From assembly GCA_963754445.1 (NCBI GenBank), contig CAVWFT010000002.1:1240001-1304000 (forward strand): a stretch of DNA of 64,000 nucleotides, given 5' to 3'. The notes below the pieces were generated by a model. That model was given only the letters and a program-made list of their open reading frames with translations, did not search any database and was not told the DNA's origin. Below, piece by piece: positions 1 through 7,988 of this stretch (positions within the stretch are counted from its first letter, which is position 1; every line of letters begins with the position of its first letter). The translations under genes were made by a program, and so were the position numbers. This DNA comes from Bog-473 sp963754445 (GTDB lineage: Bacteria > Actinomycetota > Acidimicrobiia > Acidimicrobiales > RAAP-2).

Positions 1-854
1 CCGTCGAGGTTGTTGCCACCGTGGTTCGACACCGAAATGGCGCTGACGCCGGCGTCGACGGCGCGCCTGGCATCGTCCAGCCTCGACACCCCCTTCAGCA
101 TGAACGGCCCACCCCATTGCTCGCGCAGCCAGGCCACGTCATCCCAACTGGGCGGTGGTGTCTGCATCCACTCGCCGTAGGCCCCGAAGAAGGTCGGCGC
201 CTGCTCACCCTTGGGCACCATGTTGGGAGTCGTCAGATCCGGGGTCTGCCCGGTCTTGGCGAAGGACCAGAGCCAGGACGGGTGGGCGAGGACTTCGGGC
301 GCGAAGCGCAGCATCGTGCGCAGGTCCATCGTCTCGGGGATGGTCGGACTGCCCCAGTCGCGCCCGTGCGAGAACGACCAGTCGAGGGTGGCGATGAGGC
401 CGACGGCGCCGGCGGCCCGGGCCCGTTCGATCCGGGCCTGGATCTGCTCACGCGAGCCGATCCAGTAGATCTGGAAGAAGGTCTGCGGGTTGGCGGCCAC
501 GACGTCCTCGATGGGCATGCTGGCGAACGAGCTCAAGCCCATGGCCGTCCCGCGGGCGGCCGCCGCACGGGCCACCGCCACCTCCCCTTCGGGGTGCACG
601 GCCTGGACGCCGGTCGGCGAGATCATCACCGGGAACGAGATCTCCTGACCCATGACCTTGGTCGTGAGGTCCCGGGTCGCCGGCTGCCCGGCGACGTGCG
701 GCGCGAACCCGAGCTCGCCGAACGCCGTGACGTTGTCCTCGAGCGTGGTGCCACGCTCGGAGCCGGCGATCAGGGCGCCGTACACCGACTTGGGGAGCCG
801 TTTCTTGGCCCGGCGTTGCGCCTCGGCGACCGTCTCGAACCACTCGTTTGCCAT
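1..854 (-). CDS. mftD: MftD, pre-mycofactocin synthase (FMN alpha-hydroxyacid oxidase family), 3' end outside window
   Basis: Translating the reverse strand from the ATG at 854 gives an uninterrupted protein starting MANEWFETVAEAQRRAKKRL and running off the window edge. It has the lactate-dehydrogenase/glycolate-oxidase fold signatures of the lldD-like family: FPVMISPTGVQAVHPEGE near residue 75, FFQIYWIGSREQ near 125 and AISVSNHGGNNLDG near 275 (FMN and substrate His region). In the mycofactocin pathway MftD oxidatively deaminates AHDP to pre-mycofactocin, the redox-active core. Its place next to mftF and mftABCE supports this over a generic lactate oxidase. It diverges from the methyltransferase at 947. 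About 100 C-terminal residues should lie beyond the edge. Confidence 0.9.
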   Translation of the reverse strand, partial: MANEWFETVAEAQRRAKKRLPKSVYGALIAGSERGTTLEDNVTAFGELGFAPHVAGQPATRDLTTKVMGQEISFPVMISPTGVQAVHPEGEVAVARAAAARGTAMGLSSFASMPIEDVVAANPQTFFQIYWIGSREQIQARIERARAAGAVGLIATLDWSFSHGRDWGSPTIPETMDLRTMLRFAPEVLAHPSWLWSFAKTGQTPDLTTPNMVPKGEQAPTFFGAYGEWMQTPPPSWDDVAWLREQWGGPFMLKGVSRLDDARRAVDAGVSAISVSNHGGNNLD

Positions 855-946
855 GCCGACCTCTCTGCTGCTGCGGGACAGAACCCGCGACCGAGAGACT
901 TTAGGCGCCCGCGGCGAGCCCGGAGCCCGGCCGGTATGGTCGGCCC

Positions 947-1774
947 ATGACCAGCCCGGACGAGGGACTGCCCTCCCTTTCGGAGCAAGAGAAAGCAGCT
1001 CGGGCCTCGAGCTTCGGCTCCGCGGCGGGCCACTACGAGCGTTACCGGCCCGGACCGCCGCCGGCCGCCGTGGACTGGCTGCTTCCGAGCCGCGTCCATC
1101 GGGTGGTGGACCTCGGGGCCGGGACCGGGGGCCTGACCCGCCGGCTCGTCGGCCGGGCGGAGGAGGTGGTGGCGGTCGAACCCGATGACCGCATGCGCGA
1201 GGTGCTCACTCAGGCGGTGCCCGGGGCGCGCCCGGTGCAGGGGAAGGGCGAGTCGATCCCCCTCGACGACGGGAGCGCCGACGCGGTGTTCGCGTCGTCG
1301 TCCTGGCACTGGATGGAGCTCGTCCCCACTTTGCGAGAGGTGGGCCGCGTCCTGGTGCCGGGCGGGGTGCTCGGTGTGATGTGGAGTGGCCCCGACCGCG
1401 ACGCCCCTTTCATGCAGCAGGCTCAGGCACTGCTCGCGGGCGATGGCCCGTCGCCCGTCGGTGAGCACCAGGCGGAACTGGCGTCCGCGGTGAACGATCC
1501 CTATGGACAGGACCAGGTGCTCGAGATCCCGCCCGCCGTGCCCTTCGAGCAGCCGGAACGGCACGCGTTCACCTGGGACGTGGCCCTGACCGCCGACGAT
1601 CTGGTCGGTCTGCTCGGCACCTTCAGCTGGGTCATCCTGATGCAGGACGAGGCGCGTGCACACCTCTTCGAGACGGCGCGTCGCGTCCTGCGCGACGCGC
1701 TCGGGGTCGAGGGCGATGTGACGGTCGACGTGGGCTACCGCTGTGAGGTGTGGCGGGCCCGTCGACACGGCTGA
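947..1774 (+). CDS. class I SAM-dependent methyltransferase inside the mycofactocin cluster
   Basis: 275-residue Rossmann methyltransferase. Motif I is clear at about residues 50-65 (VVDLGAGTGGLTRRL), followed by the acidic strand-2 end VVAVEPDD and by ASSSWHWM near residue 110. The N-terminus (ARASSFGSAAGHYERYRPG) is typical of a broad actinobacterial Methyltransf_11 group. Its substrate cannot be read from sequence. It sits between mftD and mftF, so one candidate role is methylation of the mycofactocin glucan, as reported for MftM in mycobacteria; that is inference from position only. It could equally be an unrelated small-molecule methyltransferase. The stop at 1774 lies 30 bp from the convergent mftF stop. 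Confidence 0.85.
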   Translation: MTSPDEGLPSLSEQEKAARASSFGSAAGHYERYRPGPPPAAVDWLLPSRVHRVVDLGAGTGGLTRRLVGRAEEVVAVEPDDRMREVLTQAVPGARPVQGKGESIPLDDGSADAVFASSSWHWMELVPTLREVGRVLVPGGVLGVMWSGPDRDAPFMQQAQALLAGDGPSPVGEHQAELASAVNDPYGQDQVLEIPPAVPFEQPERHAFTWDVALTADDLVGLLGTFSWVILMQDEARAHLFETARRVLRDALGVEGDVTVDVGYRCEVWRARRHG

Positions 1775-1803
1775 GACCGCGCGCTCGAGCCGGGGCATGT
1801 GCC

Positions 1804-3324
1804 TCAGGTCTCGTCGCCTCCCCATGTCGGTCCGAGGTCGCGCTCGAGAGTCGAAGACGACCACGTGCGTGACCGCCAGGCCAGCTTGGGCACCAGCGGC
1901 ACGATGGTCCGGGCGCGCAGGCAACCCACCCAGACGCCGGCGCCGTAGGCGAGGTCGTCCGCCAGGTGGAGCCCGAGGTAGCGCGCCGGGTCCAAGGTCC
2001 CGGGAAGGTCGGCCCGGTCCCGGAGCGCAGGCAGGAGGAGGGCGAGTGCCGACAACTTCCGGGTGCGGCGCCACGTCAGCCCGATGACGAGGAGGGGCGA
2101 CCAGACCCGGGCCACGCTGCCCAGGGCGGGGACGGCGGAGCGGGCCGTGCCTCCACCCGCAATCGTGACCGCCACGGCGACCGGGTCACGGACGAGGCCA
2201 CGAAGCCGTCGGGCCAGGAGCACGATGGACGCGCCCTGCGCGGTCAGGGCCAGACCGGGTCGGCGCAGCCAGATCAGTGACCAGACGGCGACAGACCAGA
2301 CCGACGTCTGCAACGGAGCCATGGCCTCGCCGTGACGGCGGGCCAGAGGCCCGGCGCTCGTTCCGTAGAAGGCGCGCCGCCTGAGAAAGGTGGCGGCGGA
2401 GACGGCGCCGTCGTGCCCGACCACGCTGGCGGGCACGTAGCGGACGTCCCATCCCGCCCCGGCCAGGCGCCAGACCAGGTCGACGTCCTCTCCGCCCCGG
2501 AGCCCGGGGTCGAACAGGTCGGTGCCGCCGCTGGTCATGTCCGTCCGGACGAGGAGGGTGGCGCTCGGCACGAAGGGGATCTCCGTCCCCGGGCGCACGG
2601 GACCCTCCTTGGCGCCACGATCGAGCGAGGACCGGACGGCCTCGTAGCGGGCCACCGGGCTCGAGGGATCGAGCGGGCGGGACACGATCCTCGGCGCTGC
2701 GGCGGCAACGAGTGGATCGTCGAAATGGGGGAGCAGGTGGTCGAGCCAGTCGGGCTCCGGCACGCAGTCCGAATCGACGAAGGCGACGATCGGTGTGGTG
2801 ACGTGGGCGAGGCCGTGGTTGCGGGCCACCGCCGGCCCGCGGTTGACGGGCAACGCGACCAGGCGGGCACCATGCCGAGCGCAGACGTCGCGGGTTGCGG
2901 CCGGCGCCGTCGAGCCGTCGTCGACCACGATGCAGCGGAGGTCGACGAGGAGGGCCAGGAGCCGGGCGAGCTGGGCCGGACGATCGCGGACCGGAATCAC
3001 CACGGTCACGTCGTCGGGCGTGAGGGTCGGGGCACCCGGACGCGGGGCAAAGGCCCCCGAGGACACGAAGCGACGGGCCAGGAGCCGCGCTGCTGCGCCG
3101 TTCCCGACCGTCTCTCCCGATCGCCAGCGGTCGAGCACGCCGTGGGCCCGCTCCGTGAGACGGAAGAGGCGCAAGGGGGAGCCACCGAGGATGACCCGTC
3201 CGTCGTCGAACGAGCGGACGCTCGGGTCCTCGACCAGGCCGAAGGTCGAGGGCAGCGGTGTCGTCGCCCGGGTGGGTGCGGCGCGCAACGGCGAGGGTCG
3301 CGCGTCGCCGCTCACCGCATGCAC
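1804..3324 (-). CDS. mftF: MftF, mycofactocin glycosyltransferase (GT2)
   Basis: About 506 residues from the GTG at 3324 (a second in-frame GTG is at 3315; an ATG at 3408 would run through mftA and is less likely). The GT-A domain starts near residue 100 with DVTVVIPVRDRPAQL, then CIVVDDGS and the DxD-type AFVDSDCVPEPDW, as in family 2 glycosyltransferases. The C-terminal third has hydrophobic stretches (ALTAQGASIVLLARRL, LLVIGLTW), fitting membrane association. MftF adds beta-1,4-glucose units to the mycofactocin core. It is divergent from mftA, with a shared promoter region at 3325-3385, whereas many clusters keep mftF in line with mftA-E. Confidence 0.9.
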   Translation of the reverse strand: MHAVSGDARPSPLRAAPTRATTPLPSTFGLVEDPSVRSFDDGRVILGGSPLRLFRLTERAHGVLDRWRSGETVGNGAAARLLARRFVSSGAFAPRPGAPTLTPDDVTVVIPVRDRPAQLARLLALLVDLRCIVVDDGSTAPAATRDVCARHGARLVALPVNRGPAVARNHGLAHVTTPIVAFVDSDCVPEPDWLDHLLPHFDDPLVAAAAPRIVSRPLDPSSPVARYEAVRSSLDRGAKEGPVRPGTEIPFVPSATLLVRTDMTSGGTDLFDPGLRGGEDVDLVWRLAGAGWDVRYVPASVVGHDGAVSAATFLRRRAFYGTSAGPLARRHGEAMAPLQTSVWSVAVWSLIWLRRPGLALTAQGASIVLLARRLRGLVRDPVAVAVTIAGGGTARSAVPALGSVARVWSPLLVIGLTWRRTRKLSALALLLPALRDRADLPGTLDPARYLGLHLADDLAYGAGVWVGCLRARTIVPLVPKLAWRSRTWSSSTLERDLGPTWGGDET

Positions 3325-3385
3325 GGCCCAATCTTGGCAGTCCGGGACCGGCGATAGGCTGGGTCTTTGTTCAGAGGAGGTCGGG

Positions 3386-3496
3386 ATGCTGGCTGAGGAC
3401 CAAGACACCGGGGAGGCCGAGGACCTGTCCGAGGAGGACGTCGAGGAGCTCCTGGTGGAAGAAGTCTCGATCGACGGGATGTGCGGGGTCTATTGA
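3386..3496 (+). CDS. mftA: MftA, mycofactocin precursor peptide
   Basis: 36-residue peptide beginning MLAEDQDTGEAEDLSEEDVE and ending IDGMCGVY. That C-terminal block is the hallmark of mycofactocin precursors: the last Val-Tyr pair is decarboxylated and cross-linked by MftC, then released by MftE. The acidic leader (many Glu/Asp) fits recognition by MftB. A strong ribosome site, GAGGAGG, lies 5 bases before the ATG. The stop overlaps the start of mftB (TTGA at 3493-3496), so the two are translationally coupled. Confidence 0.97.
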   Translation: MLAEDQDTGEAEDLSEEDVEELLVEEVSIDGMCGVY

Positions 3497-3783
3497 GCGT
3501 CGTCGAGGAGCGCCGTCCCGTCGGATTCACCCTCGATCGCGGGTGGCGGATCAGTCCGAACGTGGCATTGCGCGACGAGTCCTTCGGGGCCCTGGCCTAT
3601 CACTATGGAAACCGACGGCTCGTCTTCCTCAAGTCGCGCCGGCTGGTCGAACTGGTGACGTCGCTCGAGCGTTACGACACGGCCGCCGCGGCCCTGCACG
3701 ACCTCGTGCCCGAGGCGCAGTGGTCCGCCTACGAACGGGCGCTCGCCGGTCTGGCCGCCTCCGAGGTGCTCGATGCCCGCTGA
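3493..3783 (+). CDS. mftB: MftB, mycofactocin precursor-binding chaperone
   Basis: About 96 residues; a PqqD-like RiPP recognition element. The conserved centre ALRDESFGALAYHYGNRRLVFLKSR (residues about 25-50) matches the MftB pattern of FGALxYHxGxRxLxFLK. MftB binds the MftA leader and presents it to MftC. Start choice: the TTG at 3493 overlaps the mftA stop (TTGA) and gives the usual length; a GTG at 3481 inside mftA is an alternative. The end overlaps mftC by 11 bases. Confidence 0.92.
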   Translation: MSVVEERRPVGFTLDRGWRISPNVALRDESFGALAYHYGNRRLVFLKSRRLVELVTSLERYDTAAAALHDLVPEAQWSAYERALAGLAASEVLDAR

Positions 3784-4933
3784 GACCGCTCCATTGCCCC
3801 TCAAGGACCAGTTCAGTCTGGGCCTGGACGCGCCCATCTGTCTGACCTGGGAGCTCACGTACGCCTGCAATCTCGCCTGCGTGCACTGCCTCAGCTCGTC
3901 GGGTCGTCGCGATCCGGGTGAGCTTTCGCCGGCCGAAGCTCGTCACGTCGTGGACGAGCTCGTCGATCTCAAGGTCTTCTACGTCAACATCGGGGGCGGT
4001 GAGCCCATGTTGCGTCCGGACTTCATGGACCTCGTCGGCTACGCCGTCGAGCGTCGCGTCGGCGTGAAATTCTCCACCAACGGCACCCGTCTCACGGCCG
4101 AGCGGGCTCGCCAGCTGACCGCTCTCGACTACCTCGACGTGCAGGTCTCCATCGACGGGGCGACGGCCGCGACCAACGACGCAGTGCGGGGCGAAGGTTC
4201 GTTCGCTGCCGCTCGCCGGGCCATGGACAATCTGGCCTCGGCCGGCTTCGGGCAGTTCAAGGTGAGCGTCGTGATGACCCGCCAGAACATCGAGGAGCTC
4301 GACGACCTTGCCGCTATCGCCGACGCGTACGGTGCCCAGCTGCGTCTGACCCGGCTCCGCCCGTCCGGGCGCGCCGTCGACACCTGGGACTCGCTGCACC
4401 CGACGTCGGCGCAGCAACGGACGCTGTACCACTGGCTGCGCGAACGGCCGGGCGTCCTGACCGGCGACTCGTTCTTCCACCTCTCCGCGCTCGGCGAACC
4501 GCTGGACGGTCTCAATCTCTGTGGCGCCGGGCGGGTGGTCTGCCTCATCGACCCCGTCGGGGACGTGTATGCCTGCCCCTTCGTGATCGATGACCAGTTC
4601 CTGGCCGGCAACGTGCGCGACCAAGGGGGCTTTCCGGCCGTCTGGCGCCACTCGGAGCTCTTCGTGTCCCTGCGCGAGCCGCAGAGTGCCGGCGCGTGCG
4701 CCTCGTGTGGATCGTTCGATGCCTGCCGGGGTGGCTGCATGGCGGCCAAGTTCTTCACCGGGCTTCCTCTCGACGGTCCCGACCCCGAATGCGTGCTCGG
4801 GCACGGGGAGGCTGCCCTGGCCGAGCTCGCCGAGCGCCCGCGCTCCTCGATCGGCCACTCCAAGGTCGACCGCAGAGGCGTGCCCGTCCCGGTGCCCACG
4901 CCCGTTCGCTTCCGCTCGCCGGCCCGCGCCTGA
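3773..4933 (+). CDS. mftC: MftC, mycofactocin radical SAM maturase
   Basis: 386 residues. The radical SAM cluster motif CxxxCxxC is at C32-C36-C39 (ACNLACVHC). It is followed by VNIGGGEPML, the SAM-binding GGE motif. A SPASM domain with Cys-rich segments lies in the C-terminal third (LNLCGAGRVVCLIDPVGDVYACPF and GACASCGSFDACRGGC), supplying auxiliary Fe-S ligands. MftC decarboxylates the MftA C-terminal Tyr and forms the Val-Tyr carbon bond. It overlaps mftB, and mftE follows 5 bases after its stop. Confidence 0.96.
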   Translation: MPAETAPLPLKDQFSLGLDAPICLTWELTYACNLACVHCLSSSGRRDPGELSPAEARHVVDELVDLKVFYVNIGGGEPMLRPDFMDLVGYAVERRVGVKFSTNGTRLTAERARQLTALDYLDVQVSIDGATAATNDAVRGEGSFAAARRAMDNLASAGFGQFKVSVVMTRQNIEELDDLAAIADAYGAQLRLTRLRPSGRAVDTWDSLHPTSAQQRTLYHWLRERPGVLTGDSFFHLSALGEPLDGLNLCGAGRVVCLIDPVGDVYACPFVIDDQFLAGNVRDQGGFPAVWRHSELFVSLREPQSAGACASCGSFDACRGGCMAAKFFTGLPLDGPDPECVLGHGEAALAELAERPRSSIGHSKVDRRGVPVPVPTPVRFRSPARA

Positions 4934-4938
4934 GCGGA

Positions 4939-5622
4939 GTGGAGCTCCGGCGCGCCACCTGGCCGCAGGTGGAGGCGCTCGCCGGACGCAGCGTGTTGGC
5001 CCTGCCGCTCGGGTCGCTCGAGCAGCACGGACCGCACCTCCCGCTCGACACCGATACGCGCATCGCGCAGGCCGTTGCGGCCGGCTTGACGGTCCGCCTG
5101 GCGCACGTCGCGCTGGCCCCACCGATCGCCTTCGGGGCCAGCGGCGAGCATGCGGGCTTTCCCGGAACGCTGGTCGTCGGCCACGCAGTGCTGGCCCAGC
5201 TGCTCACCGAACTCGTCCGCTCCGGGCGCGGGTCCTTCCGGGGCGTCGTCGTGGTCAACGGGCACGGCGGCAACGCGGAGGCGCTCGACCTCCTTGGCGC
5301 ACGCTGCCGCGAGGAGGGTGACGACGTGCTCGTCTGGTCGGCGACCGTTCCGGGGGGCGATGCGCACGCGGGGCGGACCGAAACCTCGCTCATGCTGGCC
5401 CTCGAGCCCGAGGCAGTCCGCGCCGAGGCGGCAGAGGCCGGGAGCACCGAGTCCCTGGCCGCCCTGCTGCCGCGTCTGCGTGTGGAAGGGGTGCGGCCGG
5501 TATCGTCCAACGGCGTGCTGGGAGATCCCGCAGGAGCCAATGCCGAGGAGGGCCGCGCCCTGCTCGAGTCGTTGGTCGACGACGTGACCGCCGCGGTGGC
5601 GGCGCGGTGGCCGGCACCGTGA
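4939..5622 (+). CDS. mftE: MftE, mycofactocin precursor peptide peptidase (creatininase family)
   Basis: 227 residues from the GTG at 4939. Creatininase-family metal motifs are visible: LGSLEQHGPHLPLDTDT near residue 25 (Glu, His and Asp ligands), VVVVNGHGGNAEAL near 105 and GDAHAGRTETSLML near 145. MftE cleaves modified MftA to release the Val-Tyr-derived AHDP. It lies directly after mftC. Its stop overlaps the next gene's GTG (GTGA at 5619), so the downstream SDR is coupled to the operon. Confidence 0.94.
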   Translation: MELRRATWPQVEALAGRSVLALPLGSLEQHGPHLPLDTDTRIAQAVAAGLTVRLAHVALAPPIAFGASGEHAGFPGTLVVGHAVLAQLLTELVRSGRGSFRGVVVVNGHGGNAEALDLLGARCREEGDDVLVWSATVPGGDAHAGRTETSLMLALEPEAVRAEAAEAGSTESLAALLPRLRVEGVRPVSSNGVLGDPAGANAEEGRALLESLVDDVTAAVAARWPAP

Positions 5623-6404
5623 GCCCGGTGGCCGTCGTGACCGGCGCCGCCCGCGGCATGGGCGCGGCGACCGTCGATGCCCTGGCGGGTGCCGGGTGGC
5701 GGGTCGTGGCAGTCGATCGCGCCGCCGACGACCCGGCGCTCGACTACCCGTTGGCCACACCCGGCGAGCTCGAGGCACTCGGAGCCCGTCACGGCGATGC
5801 GGTGCGCACGCGGATCGGTGACGTTCGCGAACGTGCTGACATGCAGGCCGCGGTCGACGACGCCCTGCAGTCCTTCGGGGGTCTCCATGCTGCCGTCTCC
5901 GTGGCCGGGGTGATCAGTGGCGGCCCCCCGCTGTGGGAAGTCCGCGACGCCCAGTGGGACGTCCTCTTCGACGTGAACGTGAATGGTGTGCGCCATCTGG
6001 CCGCAGCGGCGATCCCCGCCATGTTGGCGGAGCCCGCGCCGCGTCGAGGTCGCGTCGTCGCCGTCGCGTCGGCCGCCGGTCTCTTGGGACTCCGCCGGCT
6101 GAGCGCCTACAGCGCGTCGAAGGCGGCGGTCATCGGGTTGACCCGTGCCCTGGCCGCCGACCTGGCCGGCACCGGCATCACGGCCAATGCCGTCTGCCCG
6201 GGTTCGACCCGTGGTCCCATGCTCGACGCCTCGGCCGCCATCTACGGCCTCGCGTCGCCCGAGGAGTTCGCCGGGCAGCAGCTGGTCGAACGGCTGCTGA
6301 CGCCCCAGGAGCCGGCGGCGCTGATCGCCTGGTTGTGCAGCACCGATGCCAGCGGGCTCACCGGTGCCGTGCTGCCGGTCGACGGCGGCCTGACCGCGTC
6401 ATAA
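5619..6404 (+). CDS. mycofactocin-associated SDR family oxidoreductase
   Basis: 261 residues from the GTG at 5619; a GTG at 5607 is also in frame. Classical SDR: VVTGAARGMGAATVDAL (TGxxxGxG cofactor loop, residues about 7-23), VSVAGVI in place of NNAG, and catalytic YSASK near residue 168 with the preceding Ser region VASAAG. An SDR of this type following mftE is a recurring part of mycofactocin loci; such enzymes hold a non-exchanging NAD(P) and pass electrons to mycofactocin. The substrate, probably an alcohol or carveol-like compound, is not shown by the sequence. No mftG or mftR-type gene appears within this window. Confidence 0.88.
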   Translation: MSPVAVVTGAARGMGAATVDALAGAGWRVVAVDRAADDPALDYPLATPGELEALGARHGDAVRTRIGDVRERADMQAAVDDALQSFGGLHAAVSVAGVISGGPPLWEVRDAQWDVLFDVNVNGVRHLAAAAIPAMLAEPAPRRGRVVAVASAAGLLGLRRLSAYSASKAAVIGLTRALAADLAGTGITANAVCPGSTRGPMLDASAAIYGLASPEEFAGQQLVERLLTPQEPAALIAWLCSTDASGLTGAVLPVDGGLTAS

Positions 6405-6431
6405 GCCCGAGCGCGTCACAAGGAGGAGATC

Positions 6432-6701
6432 ATGGCCGACGAGTGCACCCATCTCGATCAGATCGACGACGTCGCGCCGCAAACCCCGCAGGGTTGCGGC
6501 GAGTGCCTGAAGGTCGGGGCGACCTGGGTCCATCTCCGGCTCTGCCTCACCTGTGGTGAGGTGAATTGCTGCGACTCGTCGCCCAACCGGCACGCCACCA
6601 AGCACTTCCACGGATCGGGTCACCCGCTGATCCAGTCCTTCCAGCCGGGCGAGGATTGGATCTGGTGCTACGTGGACGAAGTGGCCATCGAGCCTGGTTA
6701 A
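6432..6701 (+). CDS. UBP-type zinc finger protein
   Basis: 89 residues, essentially one zf-UBP domain. Cys/His ligands are clear: ECTHLD, GCGECLK, LRLCLTCGEVNCCDSS and NRHATKHFHGSGHPLIQS. In eukaryotes this fold binds the ubiquitin C-terminus; free-standing bacterial versions are common in actinobacteria and have no settled role. The start ATG has GGAGGAG upstream (6421-6427). The gene follows the SDR by 27 bases and may be read with the mycofactocin operon. The TAA stop overlaps the convergent decarboxylase stop at 6698-6701. Confidence 0.85.
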   Translation: MADECTHLDQIDDVAPQTPQGCGECLKVGATWVHLRLCLTCGEVNCCDSSPNRHATKHFHGSGHPLIQSFQPGEDWIWCYVDEVAIEPG

Positions 6702-7978
6702 CCGCTCTGACCGTAGGTCGTGTCGCGTTGCTCGGTGCGCGCCGATCCGACGTCTCGCACGGCGCGGCGCAGATCATCGACCAGGAGACCGACGGTCGCC
6801 GCGCTGCCCGCATGGACGGTCGCGTGCAGCGAGTCGGGGTTGTTCTGCCGATCGAGATACCAGCCCTCCGCGGCCAGGCGCTCGCCGATGGCGAAGATGT
6901 CGAGCGCGGCGGGCTCGCGGGCGCCGAAGGCCATGACGGTGGCGAGCGGGTCCCCCCGCACCTCGAGGCCCTCGATCGATTCGATTCCGGCGCGCAGCGT
7001 CCGGGCGGCGTCGTGTGCCGTGCGGGTCAGCTCGAGATAACCGCCCCGGCCGAGGTGCATCATGGCGGCCCAGGCGGCGGCGATCGGTCCGGCCGGTCGG
7101 GTGCCCGCCATGGCCGTCGACGCGTAGAACCCGCCCAGCCAGTCGGTGGTGACGAAGACCTGCTTGCGGGCCAACTCGTGCGAGCGGTACAGGATCACCG
7201 AGACGCCCTTGGAGGCGTAGCCGTACTTGTGCACGTCGGCCGACATGGACGTCACCCCGGGCAGGGTGAAGTCGAAAGGTGCGCTCAGGCGGCCCAGCTG
7301 GCGCAGGAAGGGCAGGAGGAACCCGCCCATGCAGGCGTCGACGTGACAGAGGATCCCCCGACGCAGCGCCAGCGTTGCGATGTCGGCGATCGGATCCACG
7401 ACGCCCTGAGGGTAGGTCGGAGCCGAGCCGACCACCATGATGGTGTCGTCGGTGCAGGCCGCCTCGAGGGCAGCGGCGCTCGTGGTGAAGTCCTCGTCGA
7501 CGGGCACCCGGACCAGGTCGACGTCGAAGTAGTCCGCCGCCTTGGTGAATGCGGCGTGCGCGCTCTGGCCCGCCACCACACCAGGTCGGGCGATCCCTCG
7601 CTCACGCCCGACGTCGCGTGCCGTCTTGACCGCCTGGAGCAGGCTCTCGGTGCCGCCCGATGTCACGTACCCCTCCACGGCCCCTCCCGAGGCCGGCTCG
7701 TCGGCGCCGAGCAGGCTGGCCGTGTTGGAGACGATGTCGTGCTGCATGACGCCGATGCTCGGGAAGGCGAGGACGTTGAGCCCGTTCTCCGCGCTGTAGA
7801 GGGCGAGGGCGTCGGAGAGCAGCTCGTGCAACTCGTCTCCGGCCGAGTAGACGAGGCTGAAGACCCGCCCGCCGCGCCAGTCCTGATCGCCCTGCTTCAT
7901 GCTGAGGAGGCGCTGCATCACCTGCTCGCGGGGGAGCCCGTGCTCGGGCATGGGTGTGTGAGGAAAGACGGCGGCCAT
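6698..7978 (-). CDS. PLP-dependent decarboxylase / sphingosine-phosphate-lyase-like enzyme
   Basis: 426 residues from the ATG at 7978. Fold type I PLP enzyme of the group II decarboxylase/SPL-like family: GYVTSGGTESLLQAVKTAR (phosphate-binding region), HVDACMGGFLLPF (Asp for the pyridine N) and SADVHKYGYASKGVSV with the Schiff-base Lys in the HK pair. Relatives cleave long-chain base phosphates or decarboxylate amino acids; which applies cannot be told here. It lies 10 bases after the dioxygenase stop at 7989 and is probably co-transcribed with it. Confidence 0.85.
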   Translation of the reverse strand: MAAVFPHTPMPEHGLPREQVMQRLLSMKQGDQDWRGGRVFSLVYSAGDELHELLSDALALYSAENGLNVLAFPSIGVMQHDIVSNTASLLGADEPASGGAVEGYVTSGGTESLLQAVKTARDVGRERGIARPGVVAGQSAHAAFTKAADYFDVDLVRVPVDEDFTTSAAALEAACTDDTIMVVGSAPTYPQGVVDPIADIATLALRRGILCHVDACMGGFLLPFLRQLGRLSAPFDFTLPGVTSMSADVHKYGYASKGVSVILYRSHELARKQVFVTTDWLGGFYASTAMAGTRPAGPIAAAWAAMMHLGRGGYLELTRTAHDAARTLRAGIESIEGLEVRGDPLATVMAFGAREPAALDIFAIGERLAAEGWYLDRQNNPDSLHATVHAGSAATVGLLVDDLRRAVRDVGSARTEQRDTTYGQSG

Positions 7979-7988
7979 GGCCGCGTTC

